Source: Phoronis australis
Taxonomy: Eukaryota; Phoronida; Phoronidae
Assembly: GCA_002633005.1 (NCBI GenBank)
Contig: NMRA01000004.1
Coordinates: 1,774,891 to 1,838,890 of the forward strand
Direction of reading: 5' to 3'
DNA length: 64,000 nucleotides
Shown piece by piece: positions 1 through 13,100 of this stretch (the first letter of the stretch is position 1; each line of letters starts with the position of its first letter). A program made the translations under genes and the position numbers. The notes under the pieces were generated by a model, which saw nothing but the letters and a program-made list of their open reading frames with translations, did no database searches and was not told the origin of the DNA.

Positions 1-153
1 TAAATAAGCTCACCAATATTTTCATGTGCTCATGTGACTATGATTTGCTTTGCATATGTTTTATCCTGTTTGTAATTATCGTACTGGACTTTTTAATTTG
101 CTTATTGTGTTTTTGCTTCTAAATGTTGCGGGTTGTTTAATTGATTGTGGCAG

Positions 154-3100
154 GATAGAGCATGGCGCCATCGGCGAGATGTTAAAGTGGAGGCATTCCG
201 CGAAGATCGAGCAGCTAGAAAAATCCAGAATGGCTGGATTAGTTATCAGTCTCGCAAACGTGACGCAGAGTTAGATGACGTATGTAGCCGAGTGCTGCTT
301 GTGTCCGTAACTTGATGTGTATCCATGTGATCTGTGTGTGTCAGTTAACATCATAAATATGCACCTTGCCTGCTGCTTAGAGCTTATTGTTACTGAAGCT
401 CTCTGAACAAAGCCCTCTTTTGTTGCTTTCTTACCAATACCTCCACTCCCCTGTTTTGAGAAATTTCTGTAAATGGAAAAGAGTAACTCCAAGACTCCAG
501 CCATCGCAACTCCACTACAATGGATAATGATGAATCCAGTGTAATCGCTACAATGGTGGAGAATTGGTTGTTTATCTCAAATGCATTTCTCACTATTAAT
601 TTGCGGGTACGATTCAGCTACACCATCTGGTGTTTAATCCAGAAAACTAATAATAACTCTAGTGGGAAAGGGAAATGGGAAAGGTAATGAGGAGTTGTGA
701 TGGAGTTCAGATAGACTGGAAAAGTGACATTTAACACAACAGTGTTTTCTCGTTTGATTTTGTGTACCCCTTTGGATGGACATATGCTGTTATAAGAGAC
801 CTCTTGTGGCACTTTTAGTGCTCATCTCCATTAATAATTGATGTTTAATGTTAGTCTTATTGTTCAACATAAAATTTGTCCTGTTTTGCTTATGACCTTT
901 CAAACCAGTTTCCAAATCTCTTTCTGTAATTTCACAATATGTCTGATGACATTTTCCTACCTTTTTGTTGTTAACTAATGGTCACATGACCTCAGAAATT
1001 TCTTTATTCAGAATTCAGATAGTCTCATTGTTTGAGGAGACATTGTGGCCTAGTGGGATAAGTGTCCACTTCTTTTGCTTAATAAGGTCGTGGGTTCAAA
1101 TCCCACGAGGGCATACTGCTAGACCCTTGAGCTCAATTTTAACCACATATTAATAAAGCATAAAAATAGTTCCAGGTGATCAGTGCAATGGGTCCACATG
1201 CGAGGCCTGCGCACATCTGGTGCAACATGTACCAGACCACCTGCAATTATTAATTTTTATTAGTTGCATTTTTGAAAATCAATTTATTAAAATAATTATT
1301 TCTTTCAACCAAGACAAAATCTTTTAACTGTATTACTTAATTAACACCATTCCCCCATTTGTTTTAATATGTGTTTTGTACTCTGTTATGGTGCCCTTGA
1401 ATTCCCATGTTTCCAGTTTTTAGGCCAAAAAAGCATAATTGGTTCTGGTCTCTGTTTTTTTAGTCAACTCAATGATGCAATATTTTATTTGCTCACTTTT
1501 GCAACAAGGAAAGTAAATCTGAGGCAAACAAAAATGATGCAGGATTTGTTTTATTCTCATCACTTGTTGAACTATGGTGGTTATTTCAAACCTTGTTTAC
1601 CCTTGCATACATGCTGTTTTGCAGCTTTTCAAAAAACATGAGATCTTGTTTGAAACTGATTAGTGCGAGTGTTTTTTTTTCTAATCTGTCAGTGCAGGTC
1701 TCAAAATGAGTTGGGGTTGGGGTTGAGAACACAAACAATGATGCTTTTTTGGCCTATACAAGTTGTACACTTTATATTTTTCACTCCTTTGTTAATACAC
1801 CAGTCATATCAAATTACTGGTTTCATACTTTTTAAAGTCCCATGCAGCACTTGTTAAAACAAGTTGGCAGTGGTGAATGTTTCCTTTGAAGTAATTAATG
1901 AACTCCATTTGATCCATGCAGTTAAGAACACTAACTCTCTAATTAAAAAATGAAGCACAACAAAAGCAATGTTTGTCAGTGATGACACTGCACGAGGCTT
2001 AAATAACATTAATATTTACAACAATGTTAATTAAATCAATAACGAAATAAATTATGCTTGTGTCACCACCAATATTGCACTTTTGACAAAGTGCTTCCTA
2101 ACTTGTTAAAATCTGCAAACAGAACTTAAATAAGTATTCAGTAATTTCGTGAGTCATGCTTCGCAAGTAGAATAATGTGGTTTTATGCGTATCAGTAAGA
2201 CATGAAATTTAAGAGGTCTTTTAGAGTTAGTAGTTTGAATACTACTGTTAAATGGATACAACATTGATGCTTCTATGTTATTTGAATGCATATATTTATA
2301 TGTTTCTGTCTGTGAAGTGTGCGAGTGAAAAATACTTCCACCCTGAGGGTTTTGTTTGCTAAACTTTGTCAAGAGGGTGAATGTTCATAGAAATAGTCGT
2401 AGGTGCCGATAGCCTAGTTTTAGTAACATTTAGTTTAGGGTTTAGTTTACTTGTTGCTTGTTGCTTGTTTTGCCATTAATTGCTAAGCAAATCTGCCAAC
2501 AAATCTGTGTGTACGTGTGCATTACAAAAATGAGTGTCCTAAAATTCCTTATTGTACAAACTGTTTATTTATCAACTTTGGGTCTTCTCCTAAAATAGGG
2601 TTGTCTGATTTATCTGATAAAATGTTTTGAACAAGTATTGTGTATGCCATTATGTGAAATGTGAATTAAGTACATTTTGTTCACAAACATCTGTTCATCA
2701 AGTCTCTAACACACCCTGGTAAAGATTACTTGTAACTCAGTGGCACTGTAGACTCTCCTTTAATCGCCTGTGGTATTCCATGTTTCTTCCGTAAATAAAT
2801 AAATTTTATTATTCCTCAATAATTTATACTTTTGTTTTTAGGCAGCTGAGACTATTCAGTCTGCGTTACGTGGTCACAAGACACGACAAAAGCAGATGAA
2901 CCGAGCTCGTACCCCAACTCCACGCAGGGAGCTGGATGATGGCCTGTGTGAGGAGGACGATGATGCAGCTGTTGAAACCATCCAATCAGCATTTAGAGGT
3001 CATAGGGCAAGAACACAGCAATTGAAACGTCCTCCCTCAAGGTCAAGGTTAGTTCCATTAATAAATTTTTTGACTCGTAAAAGACATGGTTTTGTCTCTA

Positions 3101-6100
3101 TTGGTGCCTTTCGTTTTCTCTGTTAAATGTATGATGGCGTGCAACGTCCAGTTGGAGATCAATAAATGATGGAACAGACCAACGTGCGTCAAACTATGGT
3201 TGAGCTCATAGTGCTTATGGTGCTCTGTCTGTAAACTACTGCCAGTCTAATGGTCATGTACTCCTCCTAGGTGGTGGAGGTTGTCTGTAATCTACTGCCA
3301 GTCTAATGGTCATGTACTCCTAGGTGGTGGAGGTTGTCTGTAAACTATTGCCAGTCTAATGGTCATGTACTCCTCCTAGGGGGTGGAGGTTGTCTGTAAA
3401 CTACTGCCAGTCTAATGGTCATGTACTCCTCCTAGGTGGTGGAGGTTGTCTGTAAACTACTGCCAGTCTAATGGTCATGTACTCCTCCCAGGTTGTGGAG
3501 GTTTCTAGGGCTTCTAGAAATTACTTTTTGTGCGTGCTATAAGGGATGAATTTTATTTTTGTGTTTTTTAATTCATTTACTAGTGTGTTTTCAAAATCTA
3601 AAAAGTTCCTGTATATAAAGTTAGACATTTTTGAGAAATTTAAGTTTAAAGATATGTAATAGTTGGATCTGTTAAAACAGTGTCCTTCGAATATTTGTCT
3701 ACTGTCCACTCTAGTCCTTGAATTATGCAAGATCGTATGCATGTCTCGGTGTTGGCTTTCTTCTACTACCAAGTGCAGGGTCGTAAAGTGTCTTTTTGTT
3801 CACCTTGCCTGTTTCAGTGTTAGAGAAACATCTTCAAAAATATCCATTGATGACGTCATAGTTAACACATTGCCAAAAGTTAGCATTTTCTACCAAAAAT
3901 GTTTTTTCACAGGACACCAGAGGTAGTCAGTGATGAGGAAGAAGATGATGAAGCTGTGGAAACTATCCAATCAGCAGTGAGAGGACACTGGACCAGGAAA
4001 CAAAATGCTGCCAGACCCAGGTATGGTGATCTGCAGGGATATTATGTTCCTCAATGTGTTGCCTCTGTGATCAGTGACAAAACTCTGCTTCTCAGAAAGC
4101 GTCACAGTCTGTAGTGAGTCAAAATATATATTTTGCAAATTTGTAAATAAATACAAANGGATCTGTTAAAACAGTGTCCTTCGAATACTTGTCTACTGTC
4201 CACTCTAGTCCTTGAATTATGCAAGATCGTATGCATGTCTCGGTGTTGGCTTTCTTCTACTACCAAGTGCAGGGTCGTAAAGTGTCTTTTTGTTCACCTT
4301 GCCTGTCTCAGTGTTAGAGAAACATCTTCAAAAATATCCAATGATGACGTCATAGTTAACACATTGCCAAAAGTTAGCATTTTCTACCAAAAATGTTTTT
4401 TCACAGGACACCAGAGGTAGTCAGTGATGAGGAAGAAGATGATGAAGCTGTGGAAACTATCCAATCAGCAGTGAGAGGACACTGGACCAGGAAACAAAAT
4501 GCTGCCAGACCCAGGTATGATGATCTGCAGGGATATTATGTTCCTCAATGTGTTGCCGCTGTGATCAGTGACAAAACTCTGCTTCTCAGAAAGCTTCACA
4601 GTCTGTAGTGAGTCAAAATATATATTTTGCAAATTTGTAAATAAATACAAAATATAGAAGAGCCTTGTTCTTCGAAACATGTGAATGCTGTGTATTATAT
4701 ATGGAAAAATCTCGCCAGTTTCGGACAAAGATAATTGCCAAAATAGACCTTTTTCGTTTTTTAAGTTTTCCAACTTTGTTGTGAATAGCCACATTTTTAC
4801 ATGTCCATCATATTGTGTCTTAAATAGATGACATTTTCCTATAATGCTATTTTCTTGGATATTCTTCTTTCTTCCCCCCCATAGCACTCACAACAGTGAA
4901 TGGTATGAGCTAGGGCCCACTGCCTATTTGCCTTTTGGAATAATATTACATGACTAATTTTTACTGGCCAAATGAATTCAGGGAACAGCCACTTGAAAAT
5001 TATTGTTTCGTATATCTTCACTACCCTACAACTTATTAAATGTTCACTGCTAATTGCTGTTATCTTGTAAAGATCTAGAACTAACAATCTGCTGCTTTGC
5101 TTACACTATGAAACATACGTTTCGAGATCGTGCGTCATATCCGCCTGTGTTGTGTTATGGCTTTTCTGTGTGTATGTGTGTGTACGCGTGCCAGTCTGTG
5201 TGTGTTTCTACACTGTGCATAACTTGAGTAAGCGAGGATGATAACCACTTATAACTCATAGTTTGTTCAATTGGAAACTTGCTCAAGCTTCATGAAATTA
5301 TCATTTTTTCCATAATTTCTTTCTTGAATAGATATCCTTTGCCTTTTCTGTTTGGGTTTATCCTTTCTGTTGCTGTTTCCCAGAACACCCTCTGTTGTTG
5401 GCAGTGGTGATGAAGATGAGGAGGCCATCTTGACTATTCAATCTGCTATGCGTGGTCACATGGCAAGGAGGCGTTATACTTCGCCGTATGTTTTATACTT
5501 TCTTTGGCGAAAATTAGATTAAGTTACATTCTGTTAAACATGTTTTGCCTGTAAAGATCATACGTTTATTCTTTCTGATAAGAAGCTTGGACTCCGTACA
5601 CTTGAATTAAAACAGTGTTATCATTTCCACCTCTGTATGAGTGATTTCTAATTACTTATCTAATAATAGTTTAGGTTGTTTTCTCACAGTGTGTGGATTT
5701 AGCTTCAACATTAGCTTCATCTCCACTCAATGACTTACTCTTTACGTATGATTTAGCCAGTCAACACTAACAAACATTATATCAAACTCAAAGGCTTTGG
5801 TTTGTGTTACCCCGTTCCACTGTTTTTCAGAAGCACAAGCCCTCGCGTCAGCTCGGCCCGAAGGTCATCGAGAGGTAAACAATGATTTTTCTGGATGTGT
5901 TAAAGTTAAATTACATATCCAATGACTCTTTTATTGCAGTTTTTAGTACCCAGTTCTCCCTACTCTGTCACTAGTTTTGTATGGGTAGATTTGATAACTT
6001 GATTGTTATAATATTTGATAACTTGATTGTAAGCTTAGTTTTGTCAACTGAACTTTCCTGTAGCATTTTAATTATTGGCTGAATTTGTTGACCAGTATTT

Positions 6101-8023
6101 TAGTGGGGACAGATGTGTTCTCCATTAATGTATTCACTGTCGTAGATTATTGGCACGCGTTGTGATGCAACACAAAAGGTTGTGTGAACACTTAACAGCT
6201 ATTTGGATTTGGAAACTGTTGTCACCTAGAATTAAAACTAAACCAGTAATGTATAATATGTTTATTTTTGTGATTTAGGAAAACTTGACTCTGCAGGTGA
6301 GGAATTGGAGGATGAGGACAGTGATGAAATGATTGTATCAAGCTCCCGACGCAACAGTGCACGAAGAAACCAGGAGGAGCAACCTTCCAGCGCCCGAAGG
6401 CCGTCATCTGCTAGGAAAGATTCACGTGACCATGATCATGACATTCGGGGATCACGGCGATCATTGTCTGACCGAAAGAGTCCACGTGTTGATGAGGAAA
6501 ACATCTCAAGCTCCAGGCACTCGGCTCGCAAGAGTCCGAGGGAAGAACAAGTATCTAGTGCAAGACGACCATCTTCTGCAAGGAAAAGTCCCATCTCAAC
6601 AAGCCGCACAAGTGTGTCCAGAGAGGTCTGTAAATCTTGAGTAGTGATATTGTTGCAGTCTTTGAAGGTGCAAAATTGTTAACTTGCAACTTCAATCACT
6701 GAACATGCTTAAACAGCGGCAGTGTTAAAATAACCCTGTTTAATTCTTAAAGAGGCTATAAACCTGCCTTTTATCACAAAAACTACTTTCGATTTACAAC
6801 ACTTACTGTCATGAAACTAGTCGCATATTGTCTTTCAGTCAAATTAGAAATTGTTTTAGAGTTTCACATGAACTGACAGTTAATTATAGCTAAACTTTAC
6901 AAATTGGCCTGTCCCGGCATGTCATGTTATGCACCTAGCAGAGTATCAAGAAATAACAAACTGTCAGTTCTTTGAAAACCCTGAATTTACTTTTCACATA
7001 AGTAAGAAACGAGTTGAGACCAATTTTATAGCAGTACATTGTCTAAGTGGAAAGACCACCTCTTAGATGGAACTTTGGTTTATAGCCACTGTGATTGCTT
7101 GGCAAAATTAGTTAGAAACACAATATACAGCAACGATGTGAATATAAAGTAGGTTGAAAATTGCCAAATGTTTTTAAGAACGAGTTTTGTGATGAAAATG
7201 ATCTGCCTCAAGTCATTGAACCGTGTCCAGTAAGTATCGTGATGTGTTGGGGAATAACACAGCATAATGCGGGTTATGTGAGCCCCCAAGGTACGTCATT
7301 AGTGCAAAGGTCACCTATTTGCAGAATTTTTCGTCTTCACATTAACAAGTTGTCAATAAATACAACTGCACTTTGCTTAGCGTAGATTATGTTAAAGTGG
7401 CATTGTCGTTTAGTTCCTGCAATACATTAGCATAGGTAGGAGCATGCAAATACATCTTTAATTCTGTGTTTGAATTTTTAAATGACAGTGTTGGGTCAAC
7501 AAATTTCGGTAATATGGCAATGATCAGTCCAACAAGGTTTCAAGTTCTTGAAATGATCTGTCAGTTTGTTAAGTAGAATTTGGGATATGCGTAGTTGAGT
7601 GATAAAAAAGTAGGCACTCACTGCAATGCGTCAAACACTCAAAACATTTGCGCCTGTGGTTGTTAAAGCTGGATTTTCCTACACTAGCAGGTCAAAAAAG
7701 ATAAAACAAGAACAAAGCAATTTACGAAGATAACACCACTAACCCCCATACCAACCACAAGAAATGCTATCTTGCTTTATTTGCAACTTGATTTTTTGTG
7801 AACATAGCAAACCAAACATTTTACACGCGGCAGTGTGTGAAGTGGGATGTCCTAAATCAACAGTCATAATCTACTGCTATGTGGAGGCATAGTTTCTTTT
7901 TGTAAAGATTTATAGTTTTGCTTATTTTTTCAGACACCACGTTCAGGTTCAAGGCAGCTTAGTAAAGCAGACGTGGCTGCAAAAGATGAAGAAACTGATG
8001 ATGACGATGACATTTGTTTTTAA
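154..8023 (+). CDS. Multi-IQ-motif, probably calmodulin-binding protein, C-terminal part (gene starts left of window)
   Basis: Seven exons splice in a continuous frame: 154-279, 2842-3047, 3913-4020, 5384-5485, 5831-5874, 6279-6625 and 7934-8023, giving 341 codons including the stop (an eighth copy of the third exon at 4407-4514 is probably an assembly duplicate). All boundaries have AG acceptors and GT donors, and phases 0-2-2-2-1-0 agree. Each early exon carries an IQ motif: KIQNGWISYQSR, TIQSALRGHKTR, TIQSAFRGHRAR, TIQSAVRGHWTR and TIQSAMRGHMAR, most preceded by an acidic run (EEDDDA, DEEEDDEA, GDEDEEA). The 6279 exon encodes a low-complexity Ser/Arg tail with repeated SSARRPSSARK, and the protein ends in DDDDDICF. 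IQ motifs bind calmodulin or myosin light chains; that role is known for the motif and inferred here. I do not recognise the family. The N-terminus is outside the window. Confidence 0.85.
1043..1120 (+). repeat. tRNA-like sequence (tRNA-derived SINE head or tRNA pseudogene)
   Basis: The segment reads GTGGCCTAGTGGGATAAG, close to the D-arm/A-box of Arg-type tRNAs, followed about 45 bases later by a good T-arm with B-box (GTGGGTTCAAATCCCAC, five-pair stem). The 5' side does not pair with GAGGGCAT at the 3' side to give a seven-pair acceptor stem, so it is not an intact tRNA. It lies in the first intron seen of the IQ gene. A tRNA-derived SINE is the likeliest explanation; its tail may reach about 1250, but no second copy is visible here. 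Confidence 0.5.
3226..3503 (+). repeat. Minisatellite, about 56-bp unit, five copies
   Basis: Five tandem copies of a unit starting GTCTGTAAACTACTGCCAG and ending in a CTCCTAGGTGGTGGAGGTT-like stretch, spaced 53-57 bases, in the IQ gene intron between exons 2842-3047 and 3913-4020. Copies differ by single bases and a 3-bp loss. Confidence 0.9.
3521..3660 (+). repeat. Dispersed repeat family, partial copy
   Basis: About 80% similar by eye to 57706-57840, sharing the core GTTTTCAAAATCTAAAAAGT. Other members lie at about 4730-4930 and 60640-60830 in reverse orientation. No coding capacity is seen; probably an unclassified MITE-like or SINE-like element. Confidence 0.65.
3665..4651 (+). other. 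End-to-end duplicate of about 493 bp split by a single N (probable allelic contig overlap)
   Basis: 3665-4157 and 4159-4651 are the same sequence at a constant offset of 494, with about six substitutions seen by eye. The only N nearby is at 4158, exactly at the junction. Both copies carry the same 108-bp IQ exon (3913-4020 and 4407-4514). The left copy stops and the right copy starts precisely at the N, as expected when two overlapping contigs were joined without merging. A genuine tandem exon duplication remains possible, since 108 bp preserves frame. Confidence 0.8.
4730..4930 (-). repeat. Dispersed repeat family, reverse copy
   Basis: Contains CCCCCCCCATAGCACTCACA followed by GAGCTAGGGCCCACTG, closely matching 60766-60830, whose reverse complement matches 57655-57740. 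It lies in an intron of the IQ gene. No coding potential is seen. Confidence 0.5.
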
Positions 8024-8055
8024 TGTGTACTTTTAGTGGAATATAGGTCACAGTA

Positions 8056-8136
8056 ATGTTGAAAGGAAAGGTGACTTACCAGATGTTATACAAAATGTTG
8101 AAAGGAAAGGTGACTTACCAGATGTTATACAAAATT
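8056..8136 (+). repeat. 40-bp perfect tandem duplication in the 3' UTR
   Basis: The unit beginning ATGTTGAAAGGAAAGGTGAC and ending in ATACAAA occurs twice in direct succession just after the stop codon of the IQ gene. The two copies look identical, so the duplication is recent. Confidence 0.9.
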
Positions 8137-8188
8137 TTTAAGTTGAAGAAATGTAAGTAATCACCATGAAACAAAATGAACATTAATT

Positions 8189-8311
8189 AATAAATATAGT
8201 GTAGAATTAAACCCCATTCTGTGTATGAAAATTAAATTTTTGACAGATTTGAAATTAAGAATTTTCTTATTATATCACAAAGTACTTGTAACTGTTTTGT
8301 GATACAATAAA
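8189..8311 (+). terminator. Polyadenylation signals of the IQ gene
   Basis: AATAAA at 8189-8194 and again at 8306-8311, 166 and 283 bases after the stop codon. The second is followed by T/G-rich sequence (TGGTTTGGAATTTGTTGT), as expected downstream of a cleavage site. Confidence 0.6.
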
Positions 8312-8339
8312 GAAATCGATCACTGCTGGTTTGGAATTT

Positions 8340-10166
8340 GTTGTAATAAATAATCAATTAGACTGAAATGTTTACCAACGAAAGGGCTTATTGAACATAA
8401 TTCAAAATTTACCGTTTAATTTGATTGCATTGGAATGATTAAATATTCTGGCTGCCGATTGCTGTTTTATTTTCATAATTTTATATTGTCCTGGTCAACA
8501 ATTGGATGTATGGTTTTTGCTAATATTTAACAGTGCCTTGGTTTTGTGATCTCTGTGTTGTGTTTTCATTGTGATAAAATAGATTATTTTTATTTGACGT
8601 GCAATTCAGTTAAAACTAATATGTCATCAATGTCTTGACAGGACTTGGATTAGAAATAAAGATTAGAAAAATACTGTTGGTATTTAGCAAACACACCAGT
8701 GTTTGAACAAATGGCAGACAATCCCTAGAGCCTATTCCTTCCACCAACATTGTCCAATAAACACTCAGTCATAGCTTTGATAATTCATGCAGTTTTCATG
8801 AAACATGTCCATTCAAAAATGTAGGTGGTGAGTAAGCCCTAGTTATATTTTGTCTAAATGATAAACTGGAACAAATCAAAACAATGTTTTTGCAAGTAGT
8901 GACTGATAACCATATTTTAAGTACTGTGTAGTATAGGTAGTAGATGTGTGTGCAATGTATTGTTTAATGAAATACAAATATTGAGTTTTTGTCAAGAGCC
9001 ATTTATAAAATGTACTGAATCATGAAACTTTACAATATATCTCATAAGAAACAGATCCAGGTATTTATTTTTCTTTGTTTCAATCATTACACAGGTTATT
9101 ACGTATGTAAAGAGAAGTATTACATGTCAAAAAAGAACACATTAAGGTTATGTAGGGCCCAAAAAATGGCCAAATGTGGCTAACTTCGGAACATCGTATC
9201 TCAGACATGGCTGAATGGATTCACACGACACTTTTAGACAGTTGCTTTATGCATTGTTCTCCATAATGCTTTAGGAATGATTTTAAAATATTCCAGTTTT
9301 GCATGTGGGGATATAAAAATAGGACTTCTAAGAAAAAAAAACACAAAAGTTGCATGAATGAAAACGAAACTGTGAGTTTATCTTGGACATCTGCATCAAG
9401 TGAAATTTAGTCATGCTATTGACACTGTCGTGGCAGATTGAAAATGTGTGGTGGACCTGTGTACTTATGAATAGGGTCCCACATAACCTTAAAAGGAAAA
9501 TGAAGCCACACCTGTCAAAAACAATTTTTGAGTTAGCCCACTTAAAGAGGTTATAGGCCATGTTCTAGTGTCCAAAACAGCTATCTAGTTCCCAGGAATA
9601 TTTACGCTTGCCTTCCAAAATAAAATTGTCAGTATCTTGAACTTTCGAGTCTGAGCTGAAACGAGAGGCACATAGTGGTTAGTGGCCGAGATCAAAAGTT
9701 GGATTTTTGAAAGAAAGCAGTCCCGTCTTGTTCCTTATTCAGTTTAGAAGTGATTTCAAGAAGAACTAACGGGTGGCTATCGTTTGAGACGAGGCACGTG
9801 AGGTTTGCTTCTTGCAGCAGGTGAGTTTCACCTGCCAATGCAGTATGGTGGTTGTGGGAATTCCAAGCGTTTTATAGCAACCAATTTCAATTAAAGGAAC
9901 ATTAAGACCTTGCTTTGGAAGAGCAAATACACCTGTGAAGAAAGTTGTTTATAACACCTTTAAAGGACAAGACTGTACAGTTAGCCTCAGTGCATTTAGG
10001 AAACATGATTCTCCAATGATTCACAAATGATGAAACTATAAATCTTGGACAACTTTTCCATGGGGTCACAAATAAAATTTTTGTTTACTGCAATTTGTAC
10101 CAAGGAATTGTCACTCCAATTTCGTTGACATGTTCCAAATACCAGAAATAAACGGACACAACTATA
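8340..10166. other. Intergenic region between two convergent genes
   Basis: The IQ gene (plus) and the CCDC166-like gene (minus) converge on this AT-rich stretch. Apart from a MITE at 9146-9488 I see no gene or RNA here. Confidence 0.6.
9146..9488. mobile_element. MITE, 343 bp, TTAA target duplication
   Basis: The left end GGTTATGTAGGGCCC and right end GGGTCCCACATAACC are inverted repeats, each directly flanked by TTAA (9142-9145 and 9489-9492). There is no coding capacity. The subterminal block GGAACATCGTATCTCAG recurs in related copies at 31869-32357 and 57020-57093. A TTAA target points to piggyBac-like mobilisation, but the terminal bases are not typical, so the superfamily is open. Confidence 0.8.
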
Positions 10167-13100
10167 TCATTTCTCGTCAACAGATGTCATATCATAACTT
10201 GTAGCCTCTGTTTCTTGTGTCGTAGACGTGTCGACCCCGAGGGCATCGAGTAGTCCAAATGTCTTAAACACTTTATGCTGCCTGGCTGTTTTGAGCGTCT
10301 TCAGGTCTTGGGCATACTCCTGCTCTCGCAGAAGTTCTTTCTGTTGTTCTTCCAAGTTAACTCTGTGGTTGTGGAGGGCTCGTGTTTTGTGAATCAAAGC
10401 CAGCAGCTCATGCCGCAGTTTTCTGTTCTCCAGCTTAATTCTATCTGTGTGTTCATTCAAACACTGCAGAGCTTCCTACAATGAATACATGAGTACAGCT
10501 TGACTGGGGGTATAGAGGGACTCTATTGACTGAGGGCAGTGCTCAAAAAGATGAACATGTTTCAGTCAAATGAAAATGGGCCTCTCAACGTTTTAACTAA
10601 AACCGTAGGACGTAAATCACTCCTGAGCCACCACTAGCAAAAAAAAAACTTTTTTAATTATTGAATCAAAAAAGTAGAATTTGACAAATTAAAAAAATAG
10701 ATTTGAAATACATTGTAAAATCACAAAATTCTACTTATCACAAAGCCTCATACTAGGAACAGTTTAAGTCGCCATACAAACAACCTCAATAAGAGCAGCG
10801 AAAGTAAGTTCACATTTGAAAATTTTTCTCAACGTAGAATCAACAATGAGGTTCCGTTTGGATGAAGCTGTTTTCAAAAACCCCCAGTACCTGCGATAGA
10901 ACACCAATCAGCTACTTGAGTTGCATTGTGTGGAATTCCACAAATCCACAAGTTAATACAGCAGAATAAATTAAAGAAATTAGCTTACATACCTTGTTGG
11001 CTTGCTTTGCCATGGCTGATACCTTACTGTCTGAGTCTTGTTGGTATGTCTTTTTCTCCTTCAGGAATTCTGACTTGAGTTTTTGGATTTTATCTGAGTG
11101 AGCACCACGCATTCTCATCACTTCTTTCTCAAGTTCTTTAATCCGAGCTGTTTGTTGCTTTTGTAAATTCTGAAAAAGTCATACAAGTTTGCTTGAATAA
11201 ATGATCTTGATAAAAATAGATCATAATGGATTGTCAATATAAATATTTGTCATATTCATTTGATTTACTACATCAGAGCTATCTTAAGATAGAAAGACAT
11301 GAAGAAAAATATGAACAATGATGAGTTACGTATTTAATGTCTTTGTCAAACAACTATTGGCAGCTTTTTTGACACAGTTCATAATTCCGTGTAGCGACAG
11401 AGATGAAAGACTTTGTCCATAAATTACAGTGTCCAAGTGCATCTCCCTTTCTGTGCAGTATTTGACTGTCGATTTTAAAGTTGCAAGCTCTTTCAATTCA
11501 TACATTTTTGCATTCAAACGTTTTACAGTCCAAAACTTTCATGGAGTATGTAGTCACACTCCCAACACTACTACATACCTTGAACTCTTGTAAGTCCTCT
11601 AACTCTTGTCTAGTTTTGGCATACGCATTTTCCTTTTCCATCATAATTGCCCGGAGTGCTGCAAATAGTCAATTTAGATTGTAATCAAATCTAAAATAAA
11701 GTTCATTGATTTCTAATAACACAATAATTAAATAACTATCAAATACAGAACTTAAATAGTTTTGCCCCAGCTGTAATGAAGACTGTTTCCATTACTTCTT
11801 AGCAAAACCCAATATGACACAAAAAGCATGGATCATCTTATAGTGCCAAGTGACTTAGGACTGCAGAGAGCCCAATAACTAAATAACAATATAGTAATGC
11901 CCAAAATAAAACCTCAAATCGAAACCTTACTCTACACATTCTTGATTAAAAACACGACATCCCCTCTCAATTATAAAATATTCACCAGGTGCGTATACAT
12001 TTAGCTAGATGACATCAGTTTATCCACCATGTAGTGCAAAACAATAGTTAGGATTTTTATACTGAATGCAAACACTACTATATTACAGGATTCAATCAAC
12101 TAAGAACTATAGAAAAACAGATAAATTAAACCGACTGAAAAAGTTAGCAATTACTACGGCCTGGGTTATGTTTCCTCAAAAAGATCAGTATGTGTAAATT
12201 AACCAAAACCTGTCAATCTCACGCCTAAGCTAGAAGACAAATTACCTGCTTTTTTCTCCTCATACGTCGCTAACATCTTGGACTTTTCTTCAAGTATATC
12301 CTGAATCTCCTTCTGGTTCTGGTCACTAAGAGATACTATTGTAGTTTGACGTTTGCCTGTCTTTTTCTCCATATAACTCATGTACTCATGCTGTAAAGGT
12401 TATGTGGCACATTAACACAAGTTTCAGTGATAGGCATGTACTGCATTCCATAACTACAAAGTATAATAAATTAACTTATCTGATGTGAGGTGGTCACTGT
12501 CTTAAAGCAACATTTGCCCCAGGTGTTTAGCGGGCTTGAATGAAGATCAAAGTATTCCTTACTGTCATGAAATTGTGATAGGATTCCATTTCCGTTATCC
12601 ACCCAAGACACTAGTAATTCAAATTTTAAGGTTAGACAACACTGATAAACTCTGAATCGTTTTCTTGAGTCATTGATGGCTTCAAAATTCTATTATAATG
12701 GACAAAGAATCTTATGAAGATAATATCATGATACCACTTTTATGTGAGTGAAAGGTCTAATTTGATAATCATTACAACACCAACTTTATGACATTGGAAT
12801 AATTCAGTTTCATTCTTTATTCAGCTACACATGGTAAAATCCAGCTTTAATATTAAGATTCTCATCATCAAAATAAAACAGAAAGGTCTCTTCACTGAAT
12901 ACATAATGTTTTCTAAACCAGCAACAAGGGGTCTTTACAGCAGATAAATTACTATTCAAGAAAGGTAAACCTAAATGGTAGTTAAACTTCAATGAATAAA
13001 TTAAATCAAACAGTTCACCGACAAAACACTGAGGTCATGTTAACAGCTATTGTGACTTACACTTTCCACTCGGATCTTGTGGGCTTCAGCCTGCAACCAT

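Noticed and set aside
1043-1120. Functional tRNA-Arg gene
   Set aside because: The T-arm and B-box are good, but the acceptor stem does not pair and the anticodon arm is irregular.
11326-11517. Open frame (MNAKMYELKELATL...) as an extra exon of the CCDC166-like gene
   Set aside because: Neighbouring exons already join in phase and match the family. Including it would need an intron of about 44 bp and would break the alignment.
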